A stretch of 23,997 nucleotides of DNA from positions 1 through 23,997 of the forward strand of contig DGAQ01000077.1 in NCBI GenBank assembly GCA_002382445.1, written 5' to 3'. Source of the DNA: Porticoccaceae bacterium UBA4026 (lineage in GTDB: Bacteria; Pseudomonadota; Gammaproteobacteria; Pseudomonadales; Porticoccaceae). Positions 7,867 through 15,110 of this stretch are shown here, piece after piece; position 1 is the first letter of the stretch; each line of letters begins with the position of its first letter. Position numbers and translations under genes: made by a program. The notes under the pieces are model-generated. The model was not told the DNA's origin and did not search any database. It worked only from the letters and a program-made list of their open reading frames with translations.

Positions 7867-8886
7867 ATGACTGACGTGATAATGACGCGACAAGAAATAC
7901 AGGTGATAGTTGAGCAAGGACTCGAAGCGAACGGCTGTAATAAGGAAAATGCGGCAGCCGTGGCTAGAACTATTTCTGCAGCCGAGCTTGATGGCTGTGC
8001 TGCTCATGGTCTTTTCCGTATGCCAGGTTATGTCGCGTCTCTGCGCAGTGGCAAAGTTAATGGCAATGCTCAACCGACAGTCTCACGAATATCACCAGGA
8101 GTGGTTAAGGTGGATGGCGATCATGGCTATGCGCCACTAGCGCTAGAGATGGGTCGACAAGCGCTTATTGATGCGGCTCGAGAGAACGGTATAGCCGCCA
8201 TGGCGTTGGTGAATGTACATCACTTTGCAGCCCTATGGGTGGAAGTAGAGCCTATTGCCGAAGCAGGGTTGGCCGCGATGGCTTTTACGACTTATAAGCC
8301 GGCTGTAGTTCCTGCTGGAGCTAAGGAACCACTATTTGGTACAAACCCAATGTGCTTTGGCTGGCCTCGCGGTGAGCAGGCCCCACTTGTCTTTGATCAG
8401 GCCTCATCTTCAATGGCCCGTGGTGAAGTGATGATCGCAGCTCGTGATGGTCATCCAGTGCCTCTAGGGACCGGCGTTGATGCGGATGGAGTACCCACTA
8501 CTGACGCTGATAAGATTATTAATGGTGGCGCTTTACTGCCATTTGGAGGTCACAAAGGTTCAACCATTGCGATGATGATAGAGCTTCTAGTCGCAGGTTT
8601 AACGGGTCAAGATTTTAGCTTTGAAGCCCAGAAAAATGATAACAATGATGGCGGCCCACCGAACGGTGGTGAGTTTATGCTAGCCATCGATCCTAATCGA
8701 TTTGGTGATGCTGATAATTGGCTGAAACATTCAGAATCCTTCTTGCAACTACTGGGCGGAATGGAGGGCGCACATATACCGGGTAATCGACGATATGCCA
8801 ATCGAGAGAGGCATTCTGTTGAGGGCATTTCGGTCAAACAAGCAGTCCACGCTAAGTGCTTGGAATTCATTCATACTAGTGAGTAG
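7867..8886 (+). CDS. LDH2/MDH2-family NAD(P)H reductase, probably delta1-piperideine/pyrroline-2-carboxylate type
   Basis: A 339-residue soluble oxidoreductase of the malate/L-lactate dehydrogenase type-2 fold, distinct from Rossmann enzymes. The family signature with catalytic His is AELDGCAAHGLFRM (H47 in AHG, R51). Later blocks are VNVHHFAALWVEVE, KEPLFGTNPMCFGWPR (cofactor binding) and GGALLPFGGHKGS. The HHFAALW-x-EVEP and GTNP...LPFGGHKG patterns are closest to DpkA-type enzymes. These reduce the cyclic imines delta1-piperideine-2-carboxylate or delta1-pyrroline-2-carboxylate to L-pipecolate or L-proline, in D-lysine, D-proline or 3-hydroxyproline use. The alternative family members YiaK and AllD are less likely. 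The ATG has GAGGAGA six bases upstream. The nearby alpha-ketoglutarate-semialdehyde-type dehydrogenase also points to imino-acid catabolism. Exact substrate unproven. Confidence 0.87.
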   Translation: MTDVIMTRQEIQVIVEQGLEANGCNKENAAAVARTISAAELDGCAAHGLFRMPGYVASLRSGKVNGNAQPTVSRISPGVVKVDGDHGYAPLALEMGRQALIDAARENGIAAMALVNVHHFAALWVEVEPIAEAGLAAMAFTTYKPAVVPAGAKEPLFGTNPMCFGWPRGEQAPLVFDQASSSMARGEVMIAARDGHPVPLGTGVDADGVPTTDADKIINGGALLPFGGHKGSTIAMMIELLVAGLTGQDFSFEAQKNDNNDGGPPNGGEFMLAIDPNRFGDADNWLKHSESFLQLLGGMEGAHIPGNRRYANRERHSVEGISVKQAVHAKCLEFIHTSE

Positions 8887-8906
8887 ATCTGTGCTATAGA
8901 TGGCAG

Positions 8907-9827
8907 TTAGTCTGATCTCCCTTCATTAGGTGTGGACAGTCCCAGGCGGCTAAGTTGGGCGGGAAGCTCTGCAATAACCGTTTCAATCATAGCCTCTGCC
9001 GCCGGCGAGAGTGTCCACTCGTTACGGGTAATCAAGCATATATCGCGTTTTTCGCCTGGAATTAACCGTCTAGATACAAGTTCGCCCGTTTCTCTAGGGA
9101 TGGCAAGTGAGGGCAGTATACTTATGCCTAGGTTGGACTTAAGCATGGCTATGAGAGTTGTAATATTTGGAAAATCAAACTTTGATGGCCCCAAGGATTG
9201 TCTTGACTTCATTGTTTTAGTGATGCCAGTGTCTAAGAAGGTCTCGTTAGCAAGTTCATTCAGATGAATTGGATCAGTGCTAGCAGCTAAATGATGATCA
9301 CGGTGGCAGACTAACTCCAAATTATCAGCGAATAACGGCCGAAAGTTCAGAAGTCTATTTTGTTGCCAGACACTACCAATACCAAAGTCTACTTGGTTGC
9401 GCTCGACCTTGCGTTGCACGACTCTGGAAGTGTCGTCGTTTAGGTGTAGATTTATTCCAGGAAAATTGATTGAAAATGTTTTTATAATCGGTGGAAGTAA
9501 GTTTGTTGCCACCGAGGGAACAATTGCCATGCTGACGTTTCCAACTCTTCTCTCTGCGGTCGCTTTGAGGTCTGATATTGCGGTATCAAAGTCTCGCACT
9601 AAGCGTTCTGCAATGGGAATAAAATTCTCTCCCTCTGCCGTTGGAGTGACTCGTCGAGTGGTTCTGTCCAGAAGTTTCAAACCGATGAAGTTCTCCAGTT
9701 GCTTCACGGATAAGGTGATTGCAGGCTGCGTTCTAGAGAGCTCCTCTGCCGCTTTATTGAAACTGCCATAGCGGGCAACAATAACGAACGTTCTGAGATG
9801 TTTTAGGGTGATATTGAGGTATTTCAT
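8907..9827 (-). CDS. LysR-family transcriptional regulator
   Basis: A 306-residue LysR-type regulator. The N-terminal winged helix-turn-helix spans about residues 5-65 (FNKAAEELSRTQPAITLSVKQLENFIGLKLLDR), followed by a linker helix and a two-lobed effector domain from about residue 92 (GNVSMAIVPSVATNLL). It lies between the convergent LDH2 gene and the divergent aldehyde dehydrogenase gene. It is the natural candidate to control the aldehyde dehydrogenase operon and perhaps the reductase. A dyad ATCTTAGTATAAGAT lies 18 bases upstream of its start and fits the LysR consensus, suggesting autoregulation. The inducer is unknown, presumably an intermediate of the local pathway. Confidence 0.93.
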   Translation of the reverse strand: MKYLNITLKHLRTFVIVARYGSFNKAAEELSRTQPAITLSVKQLENFIGLKLLDRTTRRVTPTAEGENFIPIAERLVRDFDTAISDLKATAERRVGNVSMAIVPSVATNLLPPIIKTFSINFPGINLHLNDDTSRVVQRKVERNQVDFGIGSVWQQNRLLNFRPLFADNLELVCHRDHHLAASTDPIHLNELANETFLDTGITKTMKSRQSLGPSKFDFPNITTLIAMLKSNLGISILPSLAIPRETGELVSRRLIPGEKRDICLITRNEWTLSPAAEAMIETVIAELPAQLSRLGLSTPNEGRSD

Positions 9828-9844
9828 TAGAGCACCTTTTGATT

Positions 9845-9859
9845 ATCTTAGTATAAGAT
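9845..9859 (+). promoter_or_regulatory. LysR-type binding site (ATC-N9-GAT)
   Basis: ATCTTAGTATAAGAT has six-base arms around GTA and matches both the T-N11-A and ATC-N9-GAT LysR box forms. It sits in the divergent promoter region next to the lysR start, the normal position for a recognition site of the regulator encoded beside it. Confidence 0.6.
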
Positions 9860-9896
9860 GGAAGCTCGGCACATGGAATGCTATATATTAGTCAAG

Positions 9897-9914
9897 TTTA
9901 TATATCTATATAAA
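9897..9914 (+). promoter_or_regulatory. AT-rich 18-base dyad in the divergent promoter region
   Basis: TTTATATA and TATATAAA are perfect eight-base arms around TC. It lies about 50 bases from the LysR-type dyad, so it may be the weaker activation site near the aldehyde dehydrogenase promoter, or simply AT-rich promoter DNA. Confidence 0.35.
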
Positions 9915-9966
9915 TTTGTAAATAGATTTATTATTTGGGCACGTTAATATAGGCCTCAAATAGCCA

Positions 9967-9984
9967 TAACGGGTTTATCCGTTA
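9967..9984 (+). promoter_or_regulatory. Hairpin in the leader of the aldehyde dehydrogenase gene
   Basis: TAACGG and CCGTTA pair around a GTTTAT loop, 22 bases before the ATG. It is either an operator half-site pair or a short RNA hairpin next to the ribosome binding site (AAGGGGAAAAAC). No T tract follows, so it is not a terminator. Confidence 0.35.
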
Positions 9985-10006
9985 ATATTTTCGCAAGGGG
10001 AAAAAC

Positions 10007-11452
10007 ATGAGCGGTGACGTTTATCGTAACTACATCAATGGCCAATGGCTCGGCGGCAAGAATATCACTATAAATCTGAATCCATCCGACACCAGTGATA
10101 TCGTTGGCCACTACGCAAAAGCCGACGCAGACGATTGTGTTACTGCCATTGCTTCAGCTAACAATGCCTTTGCTAGCTGGTCTCAAAGTGCCTTGGAAGC
10201 TCGCAAAGCCATACTCGACATGATCGGTAATGAGTTGATTGGACGCAAAGAAGAGATTGGTGCTGTTTTGGCTCGAGAAGAAGGTAAAACCTTAGCCGAA
10301 GGCATTGGTGAGGTGGGTAGATCAGGGCAGTTTTTCCAGTACTACGCGGCTGAGGTCTTGCGTTTAATGGGAGAGAACACTGCTTCGGTTCGTCCTGGGA
10401 TAGACGTGGAAGTCCACCGTGAGCCGCTCGGGGTGGTTGGGATCATTACACCATGGAACTTCCCTATGGCGGTTGCCGCATGGAAAGTTGCGCCAGCGCT
10501 TGCCTATGGCAACTGCGTTGTGCTCAAACCTGCTGAGCTTGTTCCCGCTAGCGCTTGGATTTTGGCGGAGATAATTAGCCGCAGCGGCTTACCGGCCGGT
10601 GCTTTTAATTTGGTCATGGGTTCCGGTCGTGAGGTCGGCGAAAAACTGACCAGTTCTGCTGGAGTCGATGCCATTACCTTTACTGGTTCAGTTGATGTAG
10701 GACGGCACATTGCGCGTAATTGCATTGAAAATATGTCTCGAATACAGCTTGAAATGGGCAGTAAAAATGCACTGGTTGTTCTCAACGATGCCGATCTGCA
10801 GTCCGCGGTAGACTGTGCGGTTGCGGGAGCTTATTTTGGTACAGGACAAAAATGTACCGCGTCGTCACGGATCATTGTTGAGTCAGGAATACATGATGAA
10901 TTTGTCGCCAAGATGTCTGAGGCGATGGACAAGCTGGTGGTTGGAAACTCGATGACCCCAGGAGTTCATATAGGCGCGGTAGTTGACGAGCGACAGCTCC
11001 TTCAAAACCTTAAGTACGTAGAGTTAGCCAAAGAAGAAGGCGCCGAATTAGTTCAGGGCGGCGAGAGATTACACCTTGAGACCGAAGGTTACTTTATGTC
11101 GCCGGCGTTGTTTATCAATACCAGTAACAAAATGCAAATTAACCGAGATGAAGTGTTTGGCCCGGTGGCCTGCGTGATCAAGGTCGATAGTTATGAAGAG
11201 GCCTTAGAGGTTTCCAATGATTCTGATTTTGGCTTAACGTCAGGGATCATGACTACTTCTCTTAAGTATGCGAGTCATTTTAAGCGTCACTCCAAATCAG
11301 GATGTGTGATGGTTAATTTGCCCACTGCAGGAACTGATTACCATGTGCCATTTGGGGGACGAAAGTCGTCTAGCTATGGTCCAAGAGAGCAGGGTCAGTA
11401 TGCGAGGGACTTTTACACCATTATTAAAACCAATTACAGCAAGCCGTACTAG
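10007..11452 (+). CDS. Aldehyde dehydrogenase, alpha-ketoglutarate-semialdehyde dehydrogenase-like
   Basis: A 481-residue NAD(P)-dependent aldehyde dehydrogenase. Catalytic residues are N151 (in TPWNFP), E249 (in LEMGSKN) and C283 (in GQKCTASSR), with the usual 34-residue spacing between E and C. The nucleotide-binding stretch is ITFTGSVDVGRHI. The C-terminal block PTAGTDYHVPFGGRKSSSYG followed by PREQGQYARDFYT is typical of 2,5-dioxovalerate (alpha-ketoglutarate semialdehyde) dehydrogenases, which make 2-oxoglutarate from hydroxyproline, arabinose or glucarate pathways. It is the first gene of the operon continuing to the M19 homologue 33 bases downstream, and it is divergent from lysR. The ATG follows an AAGGGG ribosome binding site. 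Another semialdehyde substrate cannot be excluded. Confidence 0.9.
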   Translation: MSGDVYRNYINGQWLGGKNITINLNPSDTSDIVGHYAKADADDCVTAIASANNAFASWSQSALEARKAILDMIGNELIGRKEEIGAVLAREEGKTLAEGIGEVGRSGQFFQYYAAEVLRLMGENTASVRPGIDVEVHREPLGVVGIITPWNFPMAVAAWKVAPALAYGNCVVLKPAELVPASAWILAEIISRSGLPAGAFNLVMGSGREVGEKLTSSAGVDAITFTGSVDVGRHIARNCIENMSRIQLEMGSKNALVVLNDADLQSAVDCAVAGAYFGTGQKCTASSRIIVESGIHDEFVAKMSEAMDKLVVGNSMTPGVHIGAVVDERQLLQNLKYVELAKEEGAELVQGGERLHLETEGYFMSPALFINTSNKMQINRDEVFGPVACVIKVDSYEEALEVSNDSDFGLTSGIMTTSLKYASHFKRHSKSGCVMVNLPTAGTDYHVPFGGRKSSSYGPREQGQYARDFYTIIKTNYSKPY

Positions 11453-11485
11453 GCCAATTTTAGTTGGGCTTTATAGGGAGATTCA

Positions 11486-12493
11486 ATGCGTAAAGATATG
11501 CTCATGATCGATGGATTACAGTACGTTAACTGGAATCGTCAACTGTTTGAAGATGCTCAACTAAGTGGTGTGCATTGTATTCATGTGACTATTGCTTATT
11601 GGGAAAATATTCGCGAGACCCTAGAAAATATAGGGACCTGGAACCGTCATTTTATTAATCACAGTGATCTCATTATGCCGGTTCGCCAAGCGCGGGACAT
11701 TCTCGATGCTAAACGCCTCGGTAAAGTGGGTATTGTTTTCGGTTTTCAAAATTGCTCGCCTATTGAAGATGACATTAAGATGGTTGAAATCCTCCATCAG
11801 TTAGGTGTTCGTATTATGCAGTTAACCTACAACAACCAGAGTTTATTGGCGACAGGGTGTTACGAAGAAAAAGACGGCGGAGTTACTCGGTTTGGCAAGC
11901 AGGTTATTAAAGAGATGAATCGTGTGGGCATGGTCATTGACATGTCTCACAGTGCAGAAAAGTCGACTCTAGAGACTATTGAGCTATCAGAGCGTCCCAT
12001 CGCCATCACTCACGCCAATCCAAGCTTTTTCCATGCGGGATTGCGTAACAAGTCTGATGCGGTGATTCGTGGGATTGGTGAATCAGGGGGAATGCTCGGT
12101 TTTAGCATGTATCCGTTCCATTTAAAAAATGGGCCTGACTGTACCCTAGTAGAATTTTGCCAAATGATTGCTCAAACCGTTGAAATGATTGGTATTGACC
12201 ATGTCGGAATTGGTTCAGACCTCTGTCTTAACTGGAATTATAAGGTGCTGGAATGGATGCGCAGTGGACGCTGGACCACCGGTGTGGATCATGGTGAAGG
12301 CACTGCAGAGAAACCGACTTGGCCCAACCAACCCAGCTGGTTTAGCGGGACTAAGGACCTTTATGTTGTAGCCCAAGGTTTATCCGATCAGGGTTTTAGT
12401 GATGATGATGTCGCCCAGATCATGGGTGAAAACTGGCTGTCGTTTTTTGAAAAATCATTCTCGAGTAAGTCTGCTAACCTCGGCGAAAATTAA
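11486..12493 (+). CDS. Peptidase M19 (membrane dipeptidase) family protein with altered metal site
   Basis: A 335-residue TIM-barrel amidohydrolase homologue of the renal dipeptidase family, without signal peptide or membrane segment. Retained are H155 (DMSHS), H176 (ITHANP), R187 (GLRNKSD) and D245 (GIGSDL), matching the second metal and substrate positions of classical M19 enzymes. The canonical N-terminal HxD metal pair is absent: the sequence reads IDGLQYVNWNRQ with L11 and Y13 at those places. The bridging Glu is replaced by Q88 (FGFQN). I recall the same IDGL...NWNR form in M19 proteins near glycine-betaine/sarcosine genes in Pseudomonas, so this is an established subfamily. It probably hydrolyses or rearranges a small amide, but dipeptidase activity should not be assumed. 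GGGAGA precedes the ATG. Confidence 0.88.
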   Translation: MRKDMLMIDGLQYVNWNRQLFEDAQLSGVHCIHVTIAYWENIRETLENIGTWNRHFINHSDLIMPVRQARDILDAKRLGKVGIVFGFQNCSPIEDDIKMVEILHQLGVRIMQLTYNNQSLLATGCYEEKDGGVTRFGKQVIKEMNRVGMVIDMSHSAEKSTLETIELSERPIAITHANPSFFHAGLRNKSDAVIRGIGESGGMLGFSMYPFHLKNGPDCTLVEFCQMIAQTVEMIGIDHVGIGSDLCLNWNYKVLEWMRSGRWTTGVDHGEGTAEKPTWPNQPSWFSGTKDLYVVAQGLSDQGFSDDDVAQIMGENWLSFFEKSFSSKSANLGEN

Positions 12494-12506
12494 CTGGCTA
12501 GCCAGT
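12493..12506 (+). repeat. 14-base perfect palindrome at the M19 stop codon
   Basis: ACTGGCTAGCCAGT is fully self-complementary and begins at the last base of the M19 gene stop codon. There is no T tract. It heads a 114-base gap which also holds an imperfect inverted repeat (12531-12544 with 12558-12569) before the 581-residue gene. It could be a protein-binding site or an mRNA processing hairpin. Confidence 0.45.
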
Positions 12507-12607
12507 GGCGACAGTACTGAACCAGAATAATGGAGAAAACGTAACACCTGAGTAAAATTATGTTTTCCATACTTAATTTGTAACCGGGCTAAATGGCAAA
12601 ATAATTC

Positions 12608-14353
12608 ATGCGTAAATACACTCACAAGACCCACAATTCTGATGACTTGACTGTTTTGCAAATGCGGCCTGCCAGTCAGGTTATGCAGCTAGAACGCCTG
12701 GGTAGCTTTCATCAATCGCGGCTGAGCTTTATGCGCACATTGGTGCGTCGCATGGTGGCCGAGAACTGGCAGATTAGTAGTCCGGTATTTGATCTCGACG
12801 AGCAGGGTTATGGCACTGTGGTCTATCAGGTCGAGGCCAAATACGGCACTTTTAGCTATGTGCTGTTCTCTCATTATTTGGATCCAGACAATCGCAATGA
12901 TCGGGTTATCGCCGATCAGTGGGACCTAACTATGGCCCTCTGCGAAGGGACTGTGGATACTGAACAACTCGATTTTTTACGTAACAATGTACCCAAGCAG
13001 GAGGCGGGTCGAGTGGACTCTCGTGTGCTGGTTTTATCTCGAGCCAACCGTAGTGCACGCACCTTTGAGTATGTGGTTGATCAGTTAGCTCATGGTCATC
13101 AGCCAGATGTCGATGTGATAGCCGAAGTGGGTTATCTTTATCGTACTACTGCAGCCTATGGTAGTGGTAAATTGGGGATGGCGGATTGGGAAAAAGTCTG
13201 GACCAAGCACCGCGACTTTGCCCGACCCTTTGCAGCAGAGATGTTCACCTGTTATATGCTGCGTCACTTTAGTATGCAACAGGCTGACCATTTAGCCTCG
13301 CAGCGCGCGCCAAAAAGTGCAGTGGCTCTGCATGAAGATATTAAACGCTATATAGGTATTGGCAATTCGACCGGTCTGGGTATGGCGCCGTTTTTAATTA
13401 ATCATCCGCTATTAATCAATCAGTGGATTGAAATGCGTGAAACCGCATTGGCCACCGTTGTTGCCGCCAGTGCGTCCGGTGTTGATGAAGCCATGCTGAG
13501 GCGTTTGGATGCAGCAACGCAGCGGGTTATTCAGCATCTGAGCGAAATTATCACCGCTGATGAGCGACAAAGTAACGCCAATTTACTTGTGCGAGAAGAA
13601 TTACAGTTACTGCACCTATGGCTACAAGAGCAGGGAGCAGTGCTGGCAACTAACCATTACGTCTGGGAATCGCTCACTCAGTATGCCGAGCAGCATTGGT
13701 GTATAGAAACCCAAGAAGTGATCAATACACTGTTGATTGAGCTCTATCCCGAGCTGGTTGACGGACTTGAAGAGTATATGTGGGTGGATGAATCTCATCA
13801 AGTGTGCCCTGAAATGCCAGTCGCTGAATTATTAGAGGTTATCGAAGATAAATATGATTGGGCGCTGGCTATAGATTTTAGCAAGCAGGAGTCTATCGGG
13901 ACATTTTGGTATCGCTCTGCGGAGAAAATGGAGCCACGTCTCGGCCAAACTGACATTGACATGGGCATGGACAAAGAGATGCCTCTGGGGATTGGCCGTT
14001 GTGTTCGTGAGTGTTACGACCGGGTCTGCGACTATAATCAGGCTCGGGCGAAGCAGAATGTTGCGCATTTTATAGTGCAGAATCCTACTTACAGTGGCAT
14101 CGTTGGCCGTATTCAAACTATGGCCCAGAGCCGTTACGGCGATATCCGTGAAAATTTGGTGCATACAGATGTGCTGCCAATTCATCTACTGCGCTGCAAA
14201 TTGTCATTTTTTGGAGTCAGTAAATTTGACCCGCGATCACGCCTCTGGGTGCGTAACACCATGTTTCAGGGTGCTCCGCTGATTAGTGATTTCGGCACAC
14301 TCTTGGTCGATGACTGGCAGTTTCCTATCAAACCTGTATTGACGTCTGGTTAA
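12608..14353 (+). CDS. Conserved-looking protein of unknown function (581 residues)
   Basis: I do not recognise a named family. It is soluble, with no signal peptide or membrane segment, and rich in Gln, His, Trp and Tyr. Distinct dense blocks suggest a real folded enzyme or binding protein: LERLGSFHQSRLSFMRTLVR (28-47), VEAKYGTFSYVLFSHYLDPD (about 75-95), GYLYRTTAAYGSGKLGMADW (175-194), YIGIGNSTGLGMAPFLINHP (248-267) and a cysteine-containing stretch GRCVRECYDRVCDYN near residue 470. The Gly-rich GIGNSTGLGMAPF block resembles a nucleotide- or phosphate-binding loop, but I cannot assign it. The gene ends five bases before the DUF3726-like gene, so the two are almost certainly translated together. 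It follows the M19 gene in the same direction. The ATG lacks a clear ribosome binding site; M19 (12662) is an alternative start but has none either. Confidence 0.85.
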   Translation: MRKYTHKTHNSDDLTVLQMRPASQVMQLERLGSFHQSRLSFMRTLVRRMVAENWQISSPVFDLDEQGYGTVVYQVEAKYGTFSYVLFSHYLDPDNRNDRVIADQWDLTMALCEGTVDTEQLDFLRNNVPKQEAGRVDSRVLVLSRANRSARTFEYVVDQLAHGHQPDVDVIAEVGYLYRTTAAYGSGKLGMADWEKVWTKHRDFARPFAAEMFTCYMLRHFSMQQADHLASQRAPKSAVALHEDIKRYIGIGNSTGLGMAPFLINHPLLINQWIEMRETALATVVAASASGVDEAMLRRLDAATQRVIQHLSEIITADERQSNANLLVREELQLLHLWLQEQGAVLATNHYVWESLTQYAEQHWCIETQEVINTLLIELYPELVDGLEEYMWVDESHQVCPEMPVAELLEVIEDKYDWALAIDFSKQESIGTFWYRSAEKMEPRLGQTDIDMGMDKEMPLGIGRCVRECYDRVCDYNQARAKQNVAHFIVQNPTYSGIVGRIQTMAQSRYGDIRENLVHTDVLPIHLLRCKLSFFGVSKFDPRSRLWVRNTMFQGAPLISDFGTLLVDDWQFPIKPVLTSG

Positions 14354-14358
14354 TCAGC

Positions 14359-15090
14359 ATGAAAGTATCCAAGAATGAGTTAATGGCTTCGTTAAAGAAG
14401 GCATTTGAAGCTATGGGATTCCAACCGGGTGATTATTATGACGCAGCGGATATGGTGGTCTGGTCACAGACCCATGGTTTTGATAGCTTTGGTCGGTTAA
14501 TGGAGGCTTTGGCTTATTTAAATACCACAGCGCCTATTCATGCTGATCTAGTACAAGAGGATAGGCATAATTATGTACTGGATGGCAGAGGTAGTTCTGT
14601 TTTATTGTGCGGTAGTGAAGCGGTCGATCTAATCAGATCTCAAGTAATGCAGGGTTCGAGCGCTGCATTAGAGCTTATTAATTGTTATAACCGGACATTT
14701 ATTATACAGAGACTGGTTAAAGCCGCGCAGTGTAATTTTGCTTTTGTTGCCTGTTGGCGGCAGCTGGATTGCTGCGTGAAAGTGTCTATTGCAGCAGGTG
14801 CCGAACTTCCCGAGTATCAGACCTTTACGATGATTGACCTCTTTGAACCACAATCTTTAAGAATCTTTTGCGGCACTGATTTAGAGGCTATTGAAAAGCA
14901 ATATGCGCCTCAGTTAGAGTTCGGCACCTTAGTTGAAAGCTTCTCTAGGACAGAAATGATGGACTGTTACAAAAATTCAGTAGAGCATGGTATAGAGATA
15001 GACGAGGCACTGTGGCAAACCCTCGATGACCTGGGCGCCAGAATACTGGTTGAATCCACTGAAAGCTCCCGAGCGGGTGCAGGAGATTAA
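14359..15090 (+). CDS. DUF3726-like protein, LDH2-related N-terminal domain
   Basis: A 243-residue soluble protein whose opening (MKVSKNELMASLKKAFEAMG) fits DUF3726 as I know it. Residues 3-110 also follow the order of the LDH2/MDH2 N-terminal domain: a first helix VSKNELMASLKKAFEAMG, an Ala-rich helix, then GFDSFGRL with a downstream Tyr (compare GxDSHGxxRL...Y), then YVLDGRGSSVLLCGSEAVDLI (compare VKVDGDHGYAPLALEMGRQALI). The family's catalytic His is Phe44 here, and the cofactor-binding GTNP and FGGHKG blocks are absent. It is therefore unlikely to be a dehydrogenase by itself and may be a substrate-binding or structural subunit. It starts five bases after the 581-residue gene and ends 20 bases before the convergent lysR gene. 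Confidence 0.82.
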   Translation: MKVSKNELMASLKKAFEAMGFQPGDYYDAADMVVWSQTHGFDSFGRLMEALAYLNTTAPIHADLVQEDRHNYVLDGRGSSVLLCGSEAVDLIRSQVMQGSSAALELINCYNRTFIIQRLVKAAQCNFAFVACWRQLDCCVKVSIAAGAELPEYQTFTMIDLFEPQSLRIFCGTDLEAIEKQYAPQLEFGTLVESFSRTEMMDCYKNSVEHGIEIDEALWQTLDDLGARILVESTESSRAGAGD

Positions 15091-15110
15091 GTTAGACCAA
15101 TTTCAAGCTC

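Noticed and set aside
11453..11475. CCAA/TTGG hairpin after the aldehyde dehydrogenase gene as a terminator
   Set aside because: The stem is four base pairs with a short T run, too weak. The M19 gene follows in the same operon.
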